A stretch of DNA of 64,000 nucleotides. Source: Neocallimastix lanati (nom. inval.). Lineage: Eukaryota; Neocallimastigomycota; Neocallimastigomycetes; Neocallimastigales; Neocallimastigaceae. The stretch covers positions 416,001 to 480,000 of the forward strand of contig JACVTC010000056.1 in NCBI GenBank assembly GCA_016946835.1. The letters run 5' to 3'. Each line of letters opens with the position of its first letter. The first letter of the stretch is position 1. Below are positions 1 through 13,295 of the stretch, piece after piece. A model generated the notes under the pieces. It saw only the letters and a program-made list of their open reading frames with translations, had not been told where the DNA came from and made no database searches. Made by a program: the position numbers and the translations under genes.

Positions 1-2790
1 CAAACTTTAATAAACGATTAACAAAGTTACCAATATTGTTTAATAATTCATTGTTGTTACGAGCAATAAAGTCATTCCAAGTGAAAGCACTATCATTTGA
101 TTCTGGTCTATTAATTAATAAATAGTAACGCCATACTTCAACTGGAACACCAGTATCAACAACATTATTACCGAAAACACCAACATTACGAGACTTAGAG
201 AATTTACCATTTTCATAATTTAAGTATTCTTAAATACAAAATAGTATTTAAATAAATAATTATAGTTCAAATATATATATTTTAATATAATAATATATCA
301 GAAAATAAGAATTATCATTTCAAATCTATTTACCTGTTGTACTAAGACGGTTTAATAAAGTATAATTATCACCAGTACCAATTTCTGAACATGGGAAAAT
401 AACAGTATGGAATGGAATGTTATCCTTTCCCATGAATTGAATTAATTGAACCTTATCAGGATTCATCCACCATTGCTTCCATTCTGGAGTATAGTTAGCA
501 GTAATAGAAAGATAACTAAAAATTGATTAATTTATTTAGATAAATATATCAAAAAATTAAAATTTTTAAAATTAATTTTTTAACACTTGATATAATTATT
601 TATAAAATTATTTATATTATTAATAATATTTACCCAATTGGAGCATCGAACCATACATAGAAGACCTTATCCTTCATATGTTCTAATGGAACTGGTGTGC
701 CCCACTTTAAATCACGAGTAATACAACGTGGTTTTAATCCTTCCTTTAACCAACCATTTGTTATACTAATACTATTAGAAGACCATTCACCTTTTTAAAA
801 AAAATTAAAATAATTTCCAATTTATTATTTATTTTAAAGAATAAAAGAAAAATAAGATAAAATATAAGAATAACTATTAATACCTTCAGCACTGTTTTTC
901 TTAACAAATGCTTCACATTTATCTTGTAACTTTGGTAAATCAATAAATATATGATTGGAAGTTTTAGTTTCTGGAGTATTATTACAAACCTTACAACGAG
1001 GTTTAATAAGTTCAACAGCATTAATTAATTTACCACACTTATCACATTGATCACCTCTAGCATCCTTAAAATTAAATTATTAAATAATAAATAATTAGGA
1101 AAGAAACTTCCAATTTTATTTTCATTAATATTAGACTAATTTTAAATAAATTTTGACTTACTTCATAGTGACAGAATGGGCATTCACCTTCAACAAAACG
1201 ATCAGCTAAGAATAACTTACAAGTTTCACAATAAAGTTGGGTTACAGTATCTTCTAAAAGATATCCATTTTTATTAAGTTTTAAGAAAATATCTTGAGCA
1301 ATTCTTAAAGATTATAATAATACATAAATAATAATAAATAAAAATTACTAAAAATTGTTTTCTATATAAAATATAACAATTTTAACAATTATATATTTAC
1401 TCAGTTTGTTGAGGTGTAGTTGTTCTACCAAAGTAATCAAAATCAATTCCAAACCATTGATAAATCTGATCATGAATAGCATGATATTTATCACATAATT
1501 CTTGACAAGTACATTTTTCTTCTAAAGCTTTAGTTTCAGTAGCTGTACCATATTCATCAGTACCATTAATGAAAAGAACATTATATTCCCTCATACGACA
1601 ATATCTTTTAAATTAAAATAAACAAAATATAATTAATAATTGTAAAAACTTTATTAATAACTTATTATTTAACATTGTGAGCATACCTAACATAACAATC
1701 AGCACTAAGCATAGAACCAATAATATTACCTAAATGAGGAACATTGTTAACGTATGATAAAGCACAAGTTACAAGAATATTTTTTTTATCATCAACTGGT
1801 AAACTATTAACATTTATTAATATTAAGGAAGATCAATATTAAATATCACAGGTATTTATTATACAAAATAATAAATAATAGTAAACTTACATAATTCTTT
1901 CGTGGTGGTTTAAAACAATTGAATTTTTATTATCAACTTTTTGTTCCGCTGGGAAACCCATAATCTACAATTTATTTTATAATAATTGTAAATTATAAAT
2001 TATTTTATCATACGAAAATATTTTGAATATTTGAAATACTCACTCTTCCCCACTTTCTAGTAGCAGATACATAAATATCAGATTGAGTTTGTAATTTATC
2101 ATTCATCCATTCTTTAATTGTTGGATATTTGGTAACATCATATTTTCCGTATGATAAACCAACAAATAATGAAGAAAAGATTACAATGTCTGCAAGTTCA
2201 GAAGAAACCTAATTCACATAACATTAAAATTTTATTATTTTATTAATAAATAAATTAATTGTATTTTATAATATGTAATATTATATACCTTTACTAATTG
2301 TTTATTATTAGCTTTTAAGGCATTTTCAATTTTTTCTAAAGCTGAATCAAGATTACAAGTACTACCTTTAGAAACTAATTTAGATAAAGTAAATTCATCA
2401 AATTCAATCCATGAATTAATAGAAGCTAAATCTTTTGGAGTAAGATTAGTTATCTTTTCTTTTAATAAATATTTAACAATAGCAGATGGTTCAAAAAGAA
2501 CAATGTTTTCTTCTGGTAAATCTAAAATAACAGATTCAGAAAAATGGTCTAATAAATTTTGAACAAAAAAATTTATATAATCAAAATTAATATTCAAAAA
2601 TATTATTATCTTTTATTACTTCCACTAAATAAAAAAAAAAAATAATACCATATTTTGTAGTTGCTTGCTTAACAATAAGGCCAGCAGCTTGGATAGCTAA
2701 TAATGCCTTTAATGAACTTTCTAATTCAAGTTGTTTTAAATTAGATTGTATATATAAGGTTGGCTGAGCTCTTTTCACTTGCTTTGACAT
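1..2790 (-). CDS. MES1: Cytosolic methionyl-tRNA synthetase, C-terminal part outside window
   Basis: Charges initiator and elongator tRNA-Met with methionine in the cytosol. I read 11 exons, with phases agreeing at the borders I checked: 2790-2649, 2548-2289, 2208-2044, 1964-1891, 1803-1687, 1604-1401, 1303-1162, 1064-884, 790-634, 515-334 and 228-1. The N-terminus is a GST-like domain (exons 1-3). The class I catalytic core then shows the HIGH-type motif as PHLGN (exon 5), [15 protein letters not shown] (exon 6), a Cys-rich zinc-binding connective insert (exons 7-8: CETC, CPFC, CDKC, CKVC), FDAPIGYLSIT (exons 9-10) and the KMSKS-type loop as KFSKS followed by RNVGVFG (exon 11). The reading runs off the window start in the anticodon-binding domain. 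The GST-like extension and the KFSKS form fit a eukaryotic cytosolic enzyme rather than a mitochondrial one. No broken frame is seen once introns are removed. Confidence 0.95.
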
Positions 2791-3414
2791 CTTTTATATA
2801 AATTATTTTTTAAAAAAAGTTATTATCAACACTATAATTTCGATAATACTTATGATAAAAAAATATATAAATTTTATTACTATCATATTTTAATTTTTTT
2901 TATCTTATTAAATTATTATTCTATCATTTATAATATATATTTTTAATATTTTAATAGTTTAATCATCATTCAAAATCTTAATATTATATTCTATATTACT
3001 TTAAAAAAGTAATAACATTTCTTATTTTTATTAAAATTATATTATGTTGATTTTAAATATTAATGTTTTTACAAAATAATATATATATATACTAAAAGTT
3101 CAAATATTTTCCTTTCTAAACTTTAAAATTATCAAAAAACAATTATATTTATATATCATTTAATATTTAAATTTATTTTCCATTACCTCTATCTTTTTAT
3201 TAATATGAAAAGTTGTTAAAGTAAAAAAAGAAAAAGATAAAAAAAAGGAAGAAATAATAAATTCTTTTTTTGTATTAAATAATGTTTACGAAAAAAAAAA
3301 AAAAAAATTTAAGCCAATAATATAGTTATTGTATATTAAAATCAATTAATATTAATAAATATTTTATAAATAAAATTCGTTTAACCAATAATTATATAAA
3401 TATAATTAATTTAT
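2791..3414. other. AT-rich intergenic region upstream of the MetRS gene
   Basis: No convincing ORF. Nearly pure A/T with short poly-A runs, including about 17 A near 3290. It probably holds the MetRS promoter, and its right edge is the insertion point of the copia element. Confidence 0.6.
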
Positions 3415-3653
3415 TGTTAGAAATTAAGTTTAATATTACACAAGTATAAATAATATAAATAATATAATGTATATAGTATAACATAGATATATGAGCTAGC
3501 GTACGTAATAGTGGCGTAAAATAAGTTATATGATATATGTAATAAATGTATGTGAATCATGTGTAAATGTAATAGTATAAAATACATGTAAAATTAAAAT
3601 TTAATGTATGTACACCTTTGATATTTATTAATAAAGTTATATATTTCACAACA
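3415..3653 (+). repeat. 5' LTR of copia element 1
   Basis: 239 bp, TG...CA ends, identical by eye to 8959-9197. It contains several TATA-like stretches and an AATAAAG motif about 20 bp before its end, a possible polyadenylation signal. Confidence 0.95.
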
Positions 3654-3669
3654 GATTAAGAGTCTCAAT
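3654..3669 (+). promoter_or_regulatory. Primer-binding site, tRNA-Lys(CUU) anticodon-arm type
   Basis: GATTAAGAGTCTCAAT directly abuts the 5' LTR. Its reverse complement, ATTGAGACTCTTAATC, has the form of the anticodon arm of tRNA-Lys(CUU): stem TGAGA, loop CTCTTAA, start of the 3' stem TC. The same 16 bases follow the 5' LTR of element 2 at 55129-55144. An internal rather than 3'-terminal match implies a cleaved 5' half-tRNA primer, as known for Drosophila copia with initiator tRNA-Met. The identity of the tRNA is inferred from general tRNA-Lys sequences, because no tRNA gene is in the window. Confidence 0.75.
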
Positions 3670-3757
3670 GACTCTAAGTGTACTAGAAGAGTTATAGTAA
3701 AGTTTAAAGAGGTTTTAATTTTGATTAATTTTAAATAAAAAAAAAAAAAAAAAAAAA

Positions 3758-4747
3758 ATGTCCGAAGTCTTAAAAACAAAAGATCAGCTAAATAGCTCTA
3801 ATTTTAAGTTGTGGAAACAACAATTGTATTTATTATTAAGGAGATTTAATTTAACGGATTATCTTAATAGTGTCAAAATTGAAAAAGTGGATGGTTCCAC
3901 TTTAAAGGAAGAAGAAAAACAAAATTTAATTCTAGTGGATGACACTATAAACACTTATTATAAAAAAGGAACAAAAAGTGAGGTCCTCAAAAATGATGCT
4001 AAGGTCAAGGAAATTATTTTAAATAGTATTAATGAAGAACTAGCATCCAGTATAGATTTCATATCTGGTACAGCATATGAAATCTATAGGATGATAGTAA
4101 ACCTAAATTTAAGTGATGAAAAGGATAGAATTGAGGAAATTAAAGATTCCCTTAATCACTCAAAATACGACCCAGAAAGTGATCCATCGTTGTCCATATT
4201 TATCTCTAATATGAATTTAAAGTTTAAGGAACTTGAAAATCTCGGAGAAAAACTAGAATTTAAGGAAAAATTTATTTATCTATTTAATGCTATGCCAGAA
4301 GAATTAACTATAAAAACAAATTTAATAGACCTACAAACGGACTGGGAAGATACTACCAAAAAGTTAATTGAAAGGGTACAGCTACTAAAAAGAGTAAAAG
4401 AAAAGAAAGAAAAATCGGAAAATATTGTTTCAAATCTTAATACGCCAAATGTTCAAAGTAATTATACCAATAAAAACTATAGTAATAATAATAATAAATA
4501 TAATAATAAAAATTATAAAAATAATATTGAATGTTGGAGTTGTGGTAAAAAAGGTCACTATCAAAGTGAATGTAATAATAGAAAGAATTTTAATAAAAAT
4601 AATAATAACAATTATTACAAATATAATAAAAATAAATTTAATAATAATAGAAATAATAATAAAAATTATAATAATAATAAATATTACAAAAATGATAAAA
4701 ACTATGATGGGAGGCGAAACGCGTTGCCTAAACAGCACAGTAAATGA
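3758..4747 (+). CDS. gag: Gag polyprotein of copia element 1
   Basis: 329 residues. It forms the virus-like particle and packages element RNA. The start is the first ATG after the leader, directly behind about 20 A residues (3738-3757). The N-terminal half has the charged, helix-rich character of a copia gag capsid, with N-terminal pattern LNSSNFKLWKQQL. One CCHC zinc knuckle, CWSCGKKGHYQSEC, lies near residues 258-271. It is followed by an Asn/Lys-rich tail. Gag stops at 4745-4747. Pol continues in the +1 frame, probably through GGG-AGG-C at 4709-4715, about 10 codons before the gag stop. Confidence 0.9.
   Translation: MSEVLKTKDQLNSSNFKLWKQQLYLLLRRFNLTDYLNSVKIEKVDGSTLKEEEKQNLILVDDTINTYYKKGTKSEVLKNDAKVKEIILNSINEELASSIDFISGTAYEIYRMIVNLNLSDEKDRIEEIKDSLNHSKYDPESDPSLSIFISNMNLKFKELENLGEKLEFKEKFIYLFNAMPEELTIKTNLIDLQTDWEDTTKKLIERVQLLKRVKEKKEKSENIVSNLNTPNVQSNYTNKNYSNNNNKYNNKNYKNNIECWSCGKKGHYQSECNNRKNFNKNNNNNYYKYNKNKFNNNRNNNKNYNNNKYYKNDKNYDGRRNALPKQHSK
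4709..4715 (+). promoter_or_regulatory. Candidate +1 ribosomal frameshift site GGG-AGG-C
   Basis: In the gag frame the codons are GGG AGG, followed by C. Slipping +1 re-pairs on GGA and continues with GGC into pol. The layout matches the Ty1 site CUU-AGG-C, including the rare AGG codon in the A site. Element 2 has CCG-AGG-C at the equivalent position, 56175-56181. The function is inferred. Confidence 0.6.
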
Positions 4748-7700
4748 AGTAAATAAACAAGATAAACACAGAGAATACTTTTTCAAAGACTATAATGATG
4801 CGTATAATATTGAAACAGGTAATGCATCAAGAAGTATTCTCCCATTCAACAAACCATCTTATTTTAAAGAAAATAAAAATAAACAAAATAAAAAATTAAA
4901 TGATAATAATAAAAATAAATTAACCAAAAATATTAGTACATGGACACTAGATTCTGGCACCACATACCATATGATATGTGATCCAAATCTATTATCAAAT
5001 TATAAAAAACACAATCGGAGAATTTATTTCGCCAATGGTGAATACGTTAAGTGCAGAGGAATAGGTACTTACATAGGTTATATAAATGACAACAAAATTA
5101 CTCTTAAAAATGTATTGTATGTTCCCTCATTCAAGAAAAATTTACTCTCAGTAGACTGTTTATCCGAACAAGGATACAAAACTGTTTTTTGTAAAAGAAA
5201 TAATAAAAATTGTGTAATATTATTTAATAGTAAAAATAATAGAATCTGTACAACATATTCAAATTATTCCAGAACTTATATTATTTGGACTTCCAAGAAT
5301 AAAATAAATTTTTATAATAATGATATCAATTGTAATAATGCCAATAGTGAAGAAGAGGAAAGTCTCTACGTATGGCATAGACGTTTGGGACATTATAATC
5401 TAGGAACACTTAGGAAAACATTAAAAAGAATATATATAAAATGTAAATGCAAGACGTGTGCGAAAACAAAATTAAAAAGTTTCCCACATTACCCCTCAGA
5501 TAGTCGCGCTACTGAACCATTTGAATTGGTTCATATGGACACTGTTACTATTAATAGTAGGTCCATGTATGGAAATAAATACTTTGTTTCTATTTTAGAT
5601 GATTACACTCGTTTTGGTTGGGTCTTATTTATCAAATCCAAACGTGATGTTTTTAACGCCTTTTTAAATTGGTATAATAACATTAAAAACATATTTAATA
5701 AAAATATTAAAAGATTACGGACTGACAATGGAACAGAGTTTACTAACAATAAAATTATAGAGTTTTGTAATATTAATGGAATTACACATGAGTTTTCTGT
5801 CCCTTACGAACCTCAACAAAATGGACGTATTGAAAGGTTACACGGTTCTCTCCTTCCAAATGCTAGAGCGATGTTAGAGGATGCCCGCCTTAATCATGTT
5901 TTCTGGGAGGATGCCATTAGGACAGCTAACTATATCCACAATAGGATGCCACATAGAGGTATTGATAATAATGTTCCGTATGAACTTCTTTATAATGAAA
6001 AAGTCGATTATTCAAGGTTTAGAGTCTTTGGTTGTCAAGTCTTTTTCCTTGTCCCTAAACAGTTTAGAAATAAATTAACTAACTCTTCCCTCCCAGGTAT
6101 CTTTCTTGGATACGATACCAACCCAACTGCTTATAGGATTTTTGATATCACTAATAATAAAGTTGTTATTTCTCGTTCTGTTGTATTTTTTGAAGATATT
6201 CCTGGTAATGGTTCTGCTCCTCCTTCTCCTCCGGATTTAATAAATTTCACTCCTTATTATGAAATCGGGGGAAGTAATGATGATGAAGACGTTGTAGACT
6301 TTGAGGACAATAACGTAAATGATAAAAGTATAAATGAAAATAATAACAATATGGAAAATAGTACAAACAATAATGTAGATAATAATAATAATATGAACAA
6401 CAACATAAATGATAATATAAATGGGTACACAAACTATTACTACAATAATTTAGATTATCCACCTCCTAATAATTTATATTATTATAATCCATATGCATTT
6501 GTAAATTATCCAAATAATTTCCAAAATCATTATGCTCCAAATCAATATAATTTAAATCCATATAATAATTTAAATTATTGTATTCCTCCAAATTATTATA
6601 ATTATACAGCACAAAACTTTCCCTCTCCTGTTTTAAATTCTCAGAATGGACATCCCATAAATTACCAAAATCTAAACGTTTCTAATAATTCAAATATTAA
6701 TCAAAATAATTTAAATCAATTAAATTCAAATGATGTAGACCATTTAAATCAAAATAATTTAAACAATAATTCAAATCAAAATAATTCAGACAATAATGAT
6801 CAATTTAACTCGAACAATTTAAATCAAGGTAATTTAAATAATTTAAATCAAGTTATTTCGAACAACAATTTAAAACAAGGCAGTCCAAATGACAACTTAA
6901 ATCAAGCAATTCAAAATGATAATGTTAACAAGAATAATAGAAACAACTTAAATGACCAAACTAATTCAATTAATAATGTAAATAATATCAATAATGTAAA
7001 CCAGTTAACTCAAAATAATTCGAAATATAATAATACTAGGGTAGAAGAAATAATCAGTAAAATACCAAGAATTACAGATAATGGAGATTATAATAAGCGT
7101 GATGGAAAATCAATTGATTTAAATAATTTAACGAATAGAAATAATAATTCAAGCTCAACATCTGGAAATTCTAATGCGGAAATTAACCAAAATATAAACA
7201 AACAAAACATAAATAAACCATATGCAAGTAAATCAAATGTAAGTACTTCGGATAATATGAATAAAGATAAAGAAAGTATTTTATCTAAAAGAAAACATGT
7301 TGAAGAAATGAATGAAGAAGAATTAAATGATAGGAATGAAAGTAATAATTATAAGAAAAGGAGAGCAAGTAATTATTATAATTTAGTTGCATTAAATTGT
7401 AGTGAAATGGAATTACCGTTACCAAACTCGTATAAAGATATATTTGATAGACCTGATAAAGAGGAATGGTTAAAGGCAATTGAAACTGAATTAAATAACA
7501 TGAAGGATATGGAAGTGTACACACTTGTTAAAGAAATTCCAAAAGGAAAGAATATAATTTCAGCTAAGTGGGTATTTAGCTATAAGAGAAATGACGTAGG
7601 TATAATTATAAGATTTAAGGCGAGGTTAGTTGCTCGCGGTTTTACTCAAATTTATGGAATAGACTATATAGAAACATTCTCACCTACTTTAAAGCAAGAT

Positions 7701-8945
7701 TCGTTAAGAGTCATTATAGCAATTTCAATTTATTATGGTTTTGAAATTTATCAAATTGATATTAAAGCGGCATATTTAAATGCTGACTTAGAGGAAGAAT
7801 TATATATGGAAATACCTGAAGGTAGTGAAGATTATGGTAAAGGCTATTGGAAGTTGAACAAAGCGATTTATGGCTTAAAACAAGCTGGTCGTATGTGGAA
7901 TAATAAATTAGATAGTGTTCTTACTGAAATAGGTTTTGAAAGATTAAAGAGCGAACCATGTGTTTATATATTGAAAGATAAGAATAAGAATATTATTTGT
8001 ATAATTGCTATTTATGTTGATGATATCCTAATTTCTGGAAAGAAAAGTGTTATAGATAGAATTAAATTAGAAATTAAAGACAAATTCAATTTAAGTGACT
8101 TAGGAATGGTTGATTTCATAATAGGAATCAAATTTATTAAATGCAAGGATGGTTATATTATGCATCAAATACAATATTTAAATGATATCTTAGACAGATT
8201 TGACATTGATAAATACAATGCGATATCAAATATGATGTATACTGAAAATGAGAAATTAAGAGAAACAAAGTTTGATAAAACTACATATATGCAGGCTGTA
8301 GGATGCTTACTATATTTAGCTATGGGAACAAGACCAGATATTATGTATGCGACAAGTAAAGCTACTAGAAAGAATCAAGATCCTACTCTCGAAGATTGGA
8401 TGAATGTTATCAAGATTTTTAGATACTTAAAAGGTACAAAACATTATGGTTTAAAGATTACTAAAGACATTAATATAAGAGTATATGTAGACGCAGATCT
8501 AGGTGGTGATAGAGAGACAAAAAGATCAACTACTGGTTTCGTAATATTTATGGGTTCAGCTCCTGTGACATGGTATTCAAAGTTGCAACACTGCGTAGCT
8601 ATATCTACCGCTGAAAGTGAATATTATAGTCTGAATGAATGTGCTTTGAAATGTATGTGGTTAAGAAATTTACTGAATGAATTAGGCATAAAAATTGATT
8701 GTATAACAATTAACATTGATAATAGAGCTGCAATTTATAATAGTAAGAATGAAACAATTAATCCAAAATCAAGACACATAGATTTGAGATATCATAAAAT
8801 AAGAGAATTGATAAAAGAAGATAAAATAGACCTCAAGTATATCAAATCACAATACAATATTGCAGACGGTTTTACCAAATACCTTAATGGTACTTTAACG
8901 AAAAAATTCAAGAACTCTTTACTATACAAAATTTATGAATATTAA
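4713..8945 (+). CDS. pol: Pol polyprotein of copia element 1 (PR-IN-RT-RNase H)
   Basis: Open from the proposed frameshift to the TAA at 8943-8945, about 1410 residues. Aspartic protease: LDSGTTYHM with the catalytic Asp at about 4950. Integrase: zinc finger WHRRLGH ... CKTC (about 5373-5455), then the D,D,E triad in HMDTV (about 5538), RTDNGTEF (about 5720) and QQNGRIERL (about 5832). Next comes an Asn-rich stretch (about 6290-7260) and a bipartite basic motif, KRKHVEE ... YKKRRAS. Reverse transcriptase: KWVFSYKR, QIDIKAAYLNA, YVDDI (about 8013). RNase H: YVDADLGGD (about 8482), STAESEYY, DNRAAI. No stop or lost catalytic residue was seen. The reading frame also stays open upstream of 4713 because the gag tail is low complexity; that upstream part is not taken as pol. 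Confidence 0.93.
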   Translation, partial: GETRCLNSTVNEVNKQDKHREYFFKDYNDAYNIETGNASRSILPFNKPSYFKENKNKQNKKLNDNNKNKLTKNISTWTLDSGTTYHMICDPNLLSNYKKHNRRIYFANGEYVKCRGIGTYIGYINDNKITLKNVLYVPSFKKNLLSVDCLSEQGYKTVFCKRNNKNCVILFNSKNNRICTTYSNYSRTYIIWTSKNKINFYNNDINCNNANSEEEESLYVWHRRLGHYNLGTLRKTLKRIYIKCKCKTCAKTKLKSFPHYPSDSRATEPFELVHMDTVTINSRSMYGNKYFVSILDDYTRFGWVLFIKSKRDVFNAFLNWYNNIKNIFNKNIKRLRTDNGTEFTNNKIIEFCNINGITHEFSVPYEPQQNGRIERLHGSLLPNARAMLEDARLNHVFWEDAIRTANYIHNRMPHRGIDNNVPYELLYNEKVDYSRFRVFGCQVFFLVPKQFRNKLTNSSLPGIFLGYDTNPTAYRIFDITNNKVVISRSVVFFEDIPGNGSAPPSPPDLINFTPYYEIGGSNDDEDVVDFEDNNVNDKSINENNNNMENSTNNNVDNNNNMNNNINDNINGYTNYYYNNLDYPPPNNLYYYNPYAFVNYPNNFQNHYAPNQYNLNPYNNLNYCIPPNYYNYTAQNFPSPVLNSQNGHPINYQNLNVSNNSNINQNNLNQLNSNDVDHLNQNNLNNNSNQNNSDNNDQFNSNNLNQGNLNNLNQVISNNNLKQGSPNDNLNQAIQNDNVNKNNRNNLNDQTNSINNVNNINNVNQLTQNNSKYNNTRVEEIISKIPRITDNGDYNKRDGKSIDLNNLTNRNNNSSSTSGNSNAEINQNINKQNINKPYASKSNVSTSDNMNKDKESILSKRKHVEEMNEEELNDRNESNNYKKRRASNYYNLVALNCSEMELPLPNSYKDIFDRPDKEEWLKAIETELNNMKDMEVYTLVKEIPKGKNIISAKWVFSYKRNDVGIIIRFKARLVARGFTQIYGIDYIETFSPTLKQDSLRVIIAISIYYGFEIYQIDIKAAYLNADLEEELYMEIPEGSEDYGKGYWKLNKAIYGLKQAGRMWNNKLDSVLTEIGFERLKSEPCVYILKDKNKNIICIIAIYVDDILISGKKSVIDRIKLEIKDKFNLSDLGMVDFIIGIKFIKCKDGYIMHQIQYLNDILDRFDIDKYNAISNMMYTENEKLRETKFDKTTYMQAVGCLLYLAMGTRPDIMYATSKATRKNQDPTLEDWMNVIKIFRYLKGTKHYGLKITKDINIRVYVDADLGGDRETKRSTTGFVIFMGSAPVTWYSKLQHCVAISTAESEYYSLNECALKCMWLRNLLNELGIKIDCITINIDNRAAIYNSKNETINPKSRHIDLRYHKIRELIKEDKIDLKYIKSQYNIADGFTKYLNGTLTKKFKNSLLYKIYEY
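6290..7260 (+). repeat. Asn-rich coding expansion in pol between integrase and RT
   Basis: The encoded protein is dominated by Asn with Gln, Ser and Tyr; blocks such as NNLNQ recur, encoded mostly by AAT/AAC. It lies in the naturally variable linker between the integrase core and reverse transcriptase. The frame is kept open throughout, and flanking catalytic motifs are intact. Confidence 0.85.
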
Positions 8946-8958
8946 ACTTACGGGGGAA

Positions 8959-9197
8959 TGTTAGAAATTAAGTTTAATATTACACAAGTATAAATAATAT
9001 AAATAATATAATGTATATAGTATAACATAGATATATGAGCTAGCGTACGTAATAGTGGCGTAAAATAAGTTATATGATATATGTAATAAATGTATGTGAA
9101 TCATGTGTAAATGTAATAGTATAAAATACATGTAAAATTAAAATTTAATGTATGTACACCTTTGATATTTATTAATAAAGTTATATATTTCACAACA
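8959..9197 (+). repeat. 3' LTR of copia element 1
   Basis: 239 bp, identical by eye to 3415-3653, preceded by the purine-rich tract CGGGGGAA at 8951-8958 and followed by the TTTAT target duplication. Confidence 0.95.
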
Positions 9198-9202
9198 TTT
9201 AT

Positions 9203-10223
9203 TAATTTATTACAAAATAAAATAATTCACCAAATGATAATAAACAAATTTCAAGTATATATTTAGTTTCCACCATCAATTGTATGAAATAGCAATAAAA
9301 TAAAAAATTACGTATTATATTTTTTTTATAATAGTAATATATATAATTAAGAACTTGTTAAGAATGTATTGAAATCTCACAATTTCAATTATGATTATTT
9401 ATAGTTAATATGGCTTTTATTTATTTATATTTAATTATATGAATATTACATAATAAAGAATATTACAGTTTAACAAAATATAATAAATAAAATTTATAAT
9501 AACTATTTAATAACTATCTAATAACTAATGTATTCATAATGTGGCTAATTGTGGCGTATTAATATTACAATGTATAATTATAATATAGCTAATACTTAAC
9601 AGAACTAATACTAAATAGTATTACAATAAAAAAGCCACAAAACATAATTATTAATATTATATTATTTTACTTAAAATAAATTATTTTTAAATATTTTAAT
9701 TACATTAATATTTAGTAAGCATGTATCATGTATCATACAATTAGTAAATGTATTTTGATTTTATTAATGAAGTATTAAAAAAATGAAGAAATAAATAAAT
9801 AAATAAATAAATAATGATTTAATAAACCAAATTAATACGTAATTTTCTTTAATTTTTTAAAACTACTAAAAATAAATAAAAAGTAAAGCAAGTTAAAAGG
9901 TAATTGTAATTTGAATATTAAAGAAACAGGATTATTAAATTATTAAAAAAATTTAAATTTTATTGAAAATGATAATAAAATAGCGAAATTATATTTTGTT
10001 TATTAATTTAAAACTCATGATATAAATACTAAAATAATATTAACATTTATTAAAAGAATTATAATTATAAACAATAAAAATAATAATGTTAACAGTTTTA
10101 ATATAATATAAATAAAATTATTAAATATTAATTATATAAATATATATAATTATGTATTACTTTTTTATTATTAATATTAATATATTAATCAAATATTTAA
10201 GCTGATAATCTAATAAAATAAAA
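9203..10223. other. AT-rich intergenic region with a possible small inverted-repeat element
   Basis: No gene seen. At about 9408-9650, TGGCTTTTATT faces AATAAAAAAGCCAC near the other end. TGGC/GCCA motifs recur inside (TGTGGCTAATTGTGGCGTATT near 9540). This resembles a MITE-like unit of roughly 240 bp and shares the TGGCGTA motif with the ends of the MULE relic at 16.5-18.3 kb. The rest is featureless A/T. Confidence 0.4.
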
Positions 10224-11553
10224 ATGGCAGAAGAATTTGACGAATTACATATAATAAAAAATAATTTTTATGCTGGAAATTATCCTTTAGTTATTAACGA
10301 CACAACTAATCCATCAACTCCCCAAGGTAGATTAGAAAAACAATGTTTAATTTTCCGTTCATTAATTGCTCTTAGACAATATCAAAAAATTATTGAAGAA
10401 GTAAACGATAATCATCCAGAAGAATTTTGTGCTATTAAATTGTTAGCACAATATTTATTTGCTAAGGAAACAAATAATTCAGGAAATATTGAAAATGTGT
10501 TAAATACAATCAATAATGTTTTATCAAATTCAAATACTAATCCAATTGTAATATTAATGTTTGCAATTATTTACAATTATGAAGAAATGGTTAATGAAGC
10601 ATTACAAATCCTTGAAAATGTTAAAGCTAAAAATCTAGAATGGTAATATTTTTTTAAATAAAATTAAAAACAGATAATTAAATTAATAATAAGAATATAA
10701 TTAAATAAAAAATGTAATAATAATAATAAAAATTATAAAATTATTATAATTTTTTAAGTAAAATAAATAATTAAAATATTTATGTATATATTTACTTATT
10801 TCAAATTAATTATTGCTTCTATAATTAAATTTTATAGTACAGCTTTTTACATTCAACTTTTAATTAAAATCAATAGAACTGATTTAGCACAAAAAGAAGT
10901 TTCTCAAATGAAATCCTGGGCAGATGATGCTGCACTTGCTCAATTAGCTGAAACTTGGTTAAACCTTGCTTTAGTAATTATATATATAATTATATATATA
11001 TATATATAAAATAATAGTAATAATAATAATAATATGTAAAATATTAACAATTGCATTAAATTTAAATTAAAAAATAATTATTATAAAATTTAAAAGGGTG
11101 GTGATAGAAAATATCAAGAATCTTTCTATATATTTGAAGAACTTTCGCAATCAATAAATTCAGTAACACCAAAATTATTAACCGGAAAAGCTATTTGCAA
11201 AATGCACGCTTCTAACTTCGCTGAAGCCGAAAAATTATTATTAGAGTCATTAAATCAGAACAGTAATGACCCAGATACTTTAGTTAATTTAATCATTTGT
11301 TCAAGAGCTCAAGGAAAGCCTGAAGAATTAGTCAACAAATATATAATGTAAGAAAAATATTTTCAGTAAATATTATGTATAATTTATCAATTACTAATTT
11401 TAAATTTGATTTTTGTTTTATTTGTTCAAAATTATTATTTATTAATGATAACAAAAAAGGCACTTAAATGAAGTTTATCCAAACCACCCATATCTCAAGG
11501 ATTATGAAGAAAAGGCAACTTTATTTGATAATGCTGCCAAAAGATACACTCAA

Positions 11554-11556
<3 letters not shown>
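10224..11556 (+). CDS. SEC28: Coatomer epsilon subunit (epsilon-COP)
   Basis: Subunit of the COPI coat for Golgi-to-ER vesicles. Four exons with agreeing phases: 10224-10642, 10838-10973, 11097-11347 and 11460-11556, about 300 residues, the usual length for the family. The whole protein is a TPR-like alpha-solenoid. Family-typical stretches are the N-terminal DELHIIKNNFYAGNYPLVI, CTAFYIQLLIKINRTDLAQKE (split here: CTAFYIQLLIK, then INRTDLAQKE), then DAALAQLAETWLNLAL, the segment running from KYQESFYIFEELS to LLTGKAICKMH, DPDTLVNLIICSRAQGKP, and the C-terminal HPYLKDYEEKATLFDNAAKRY. The start ATG is preceded by AAAA, a normal context for this DNA. The stop is TAA at 11554-11556, followed at once by a poly-A tract. 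The gene appears intact. Confidence 0.92.

Positions 11557-13295
<1,739 letters not shown>

Larger units (their letters stand above)
3410..9202 (+). mobile_element. Complete Ty1/copia LTR retrotransposon (element 1) with 5-bp target duplication
   Basis: The two 239-bp LTRs (3415-3653 and 8959-9197) look identical base for base and begin TG and end CA. They are flanked by the direct repeat TTTAT (3410-3414 and 9198-9202), which is the target-site duplication. The internal part holds a primer-binding site immediately after the 5' LTR, gag, pol in the +1 frame, and a purine-rich tract (CGGGGGAA) immediately before the 3' LTR. The domain order protease, integrase, reverse transcriptase, RNase H is the copia order. 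Identical LTRs and open gag and pol suggest a recent, possibly still active, insertion. Confidence 0.95.

Noticed and set aside
4425-4712. Pol reading frame open upstream of the frameshift site
   Set aside because: The Asn-codon-rich gag tail leaves all three forward frames open; the Ile-rich translation there is a shadow of gag.
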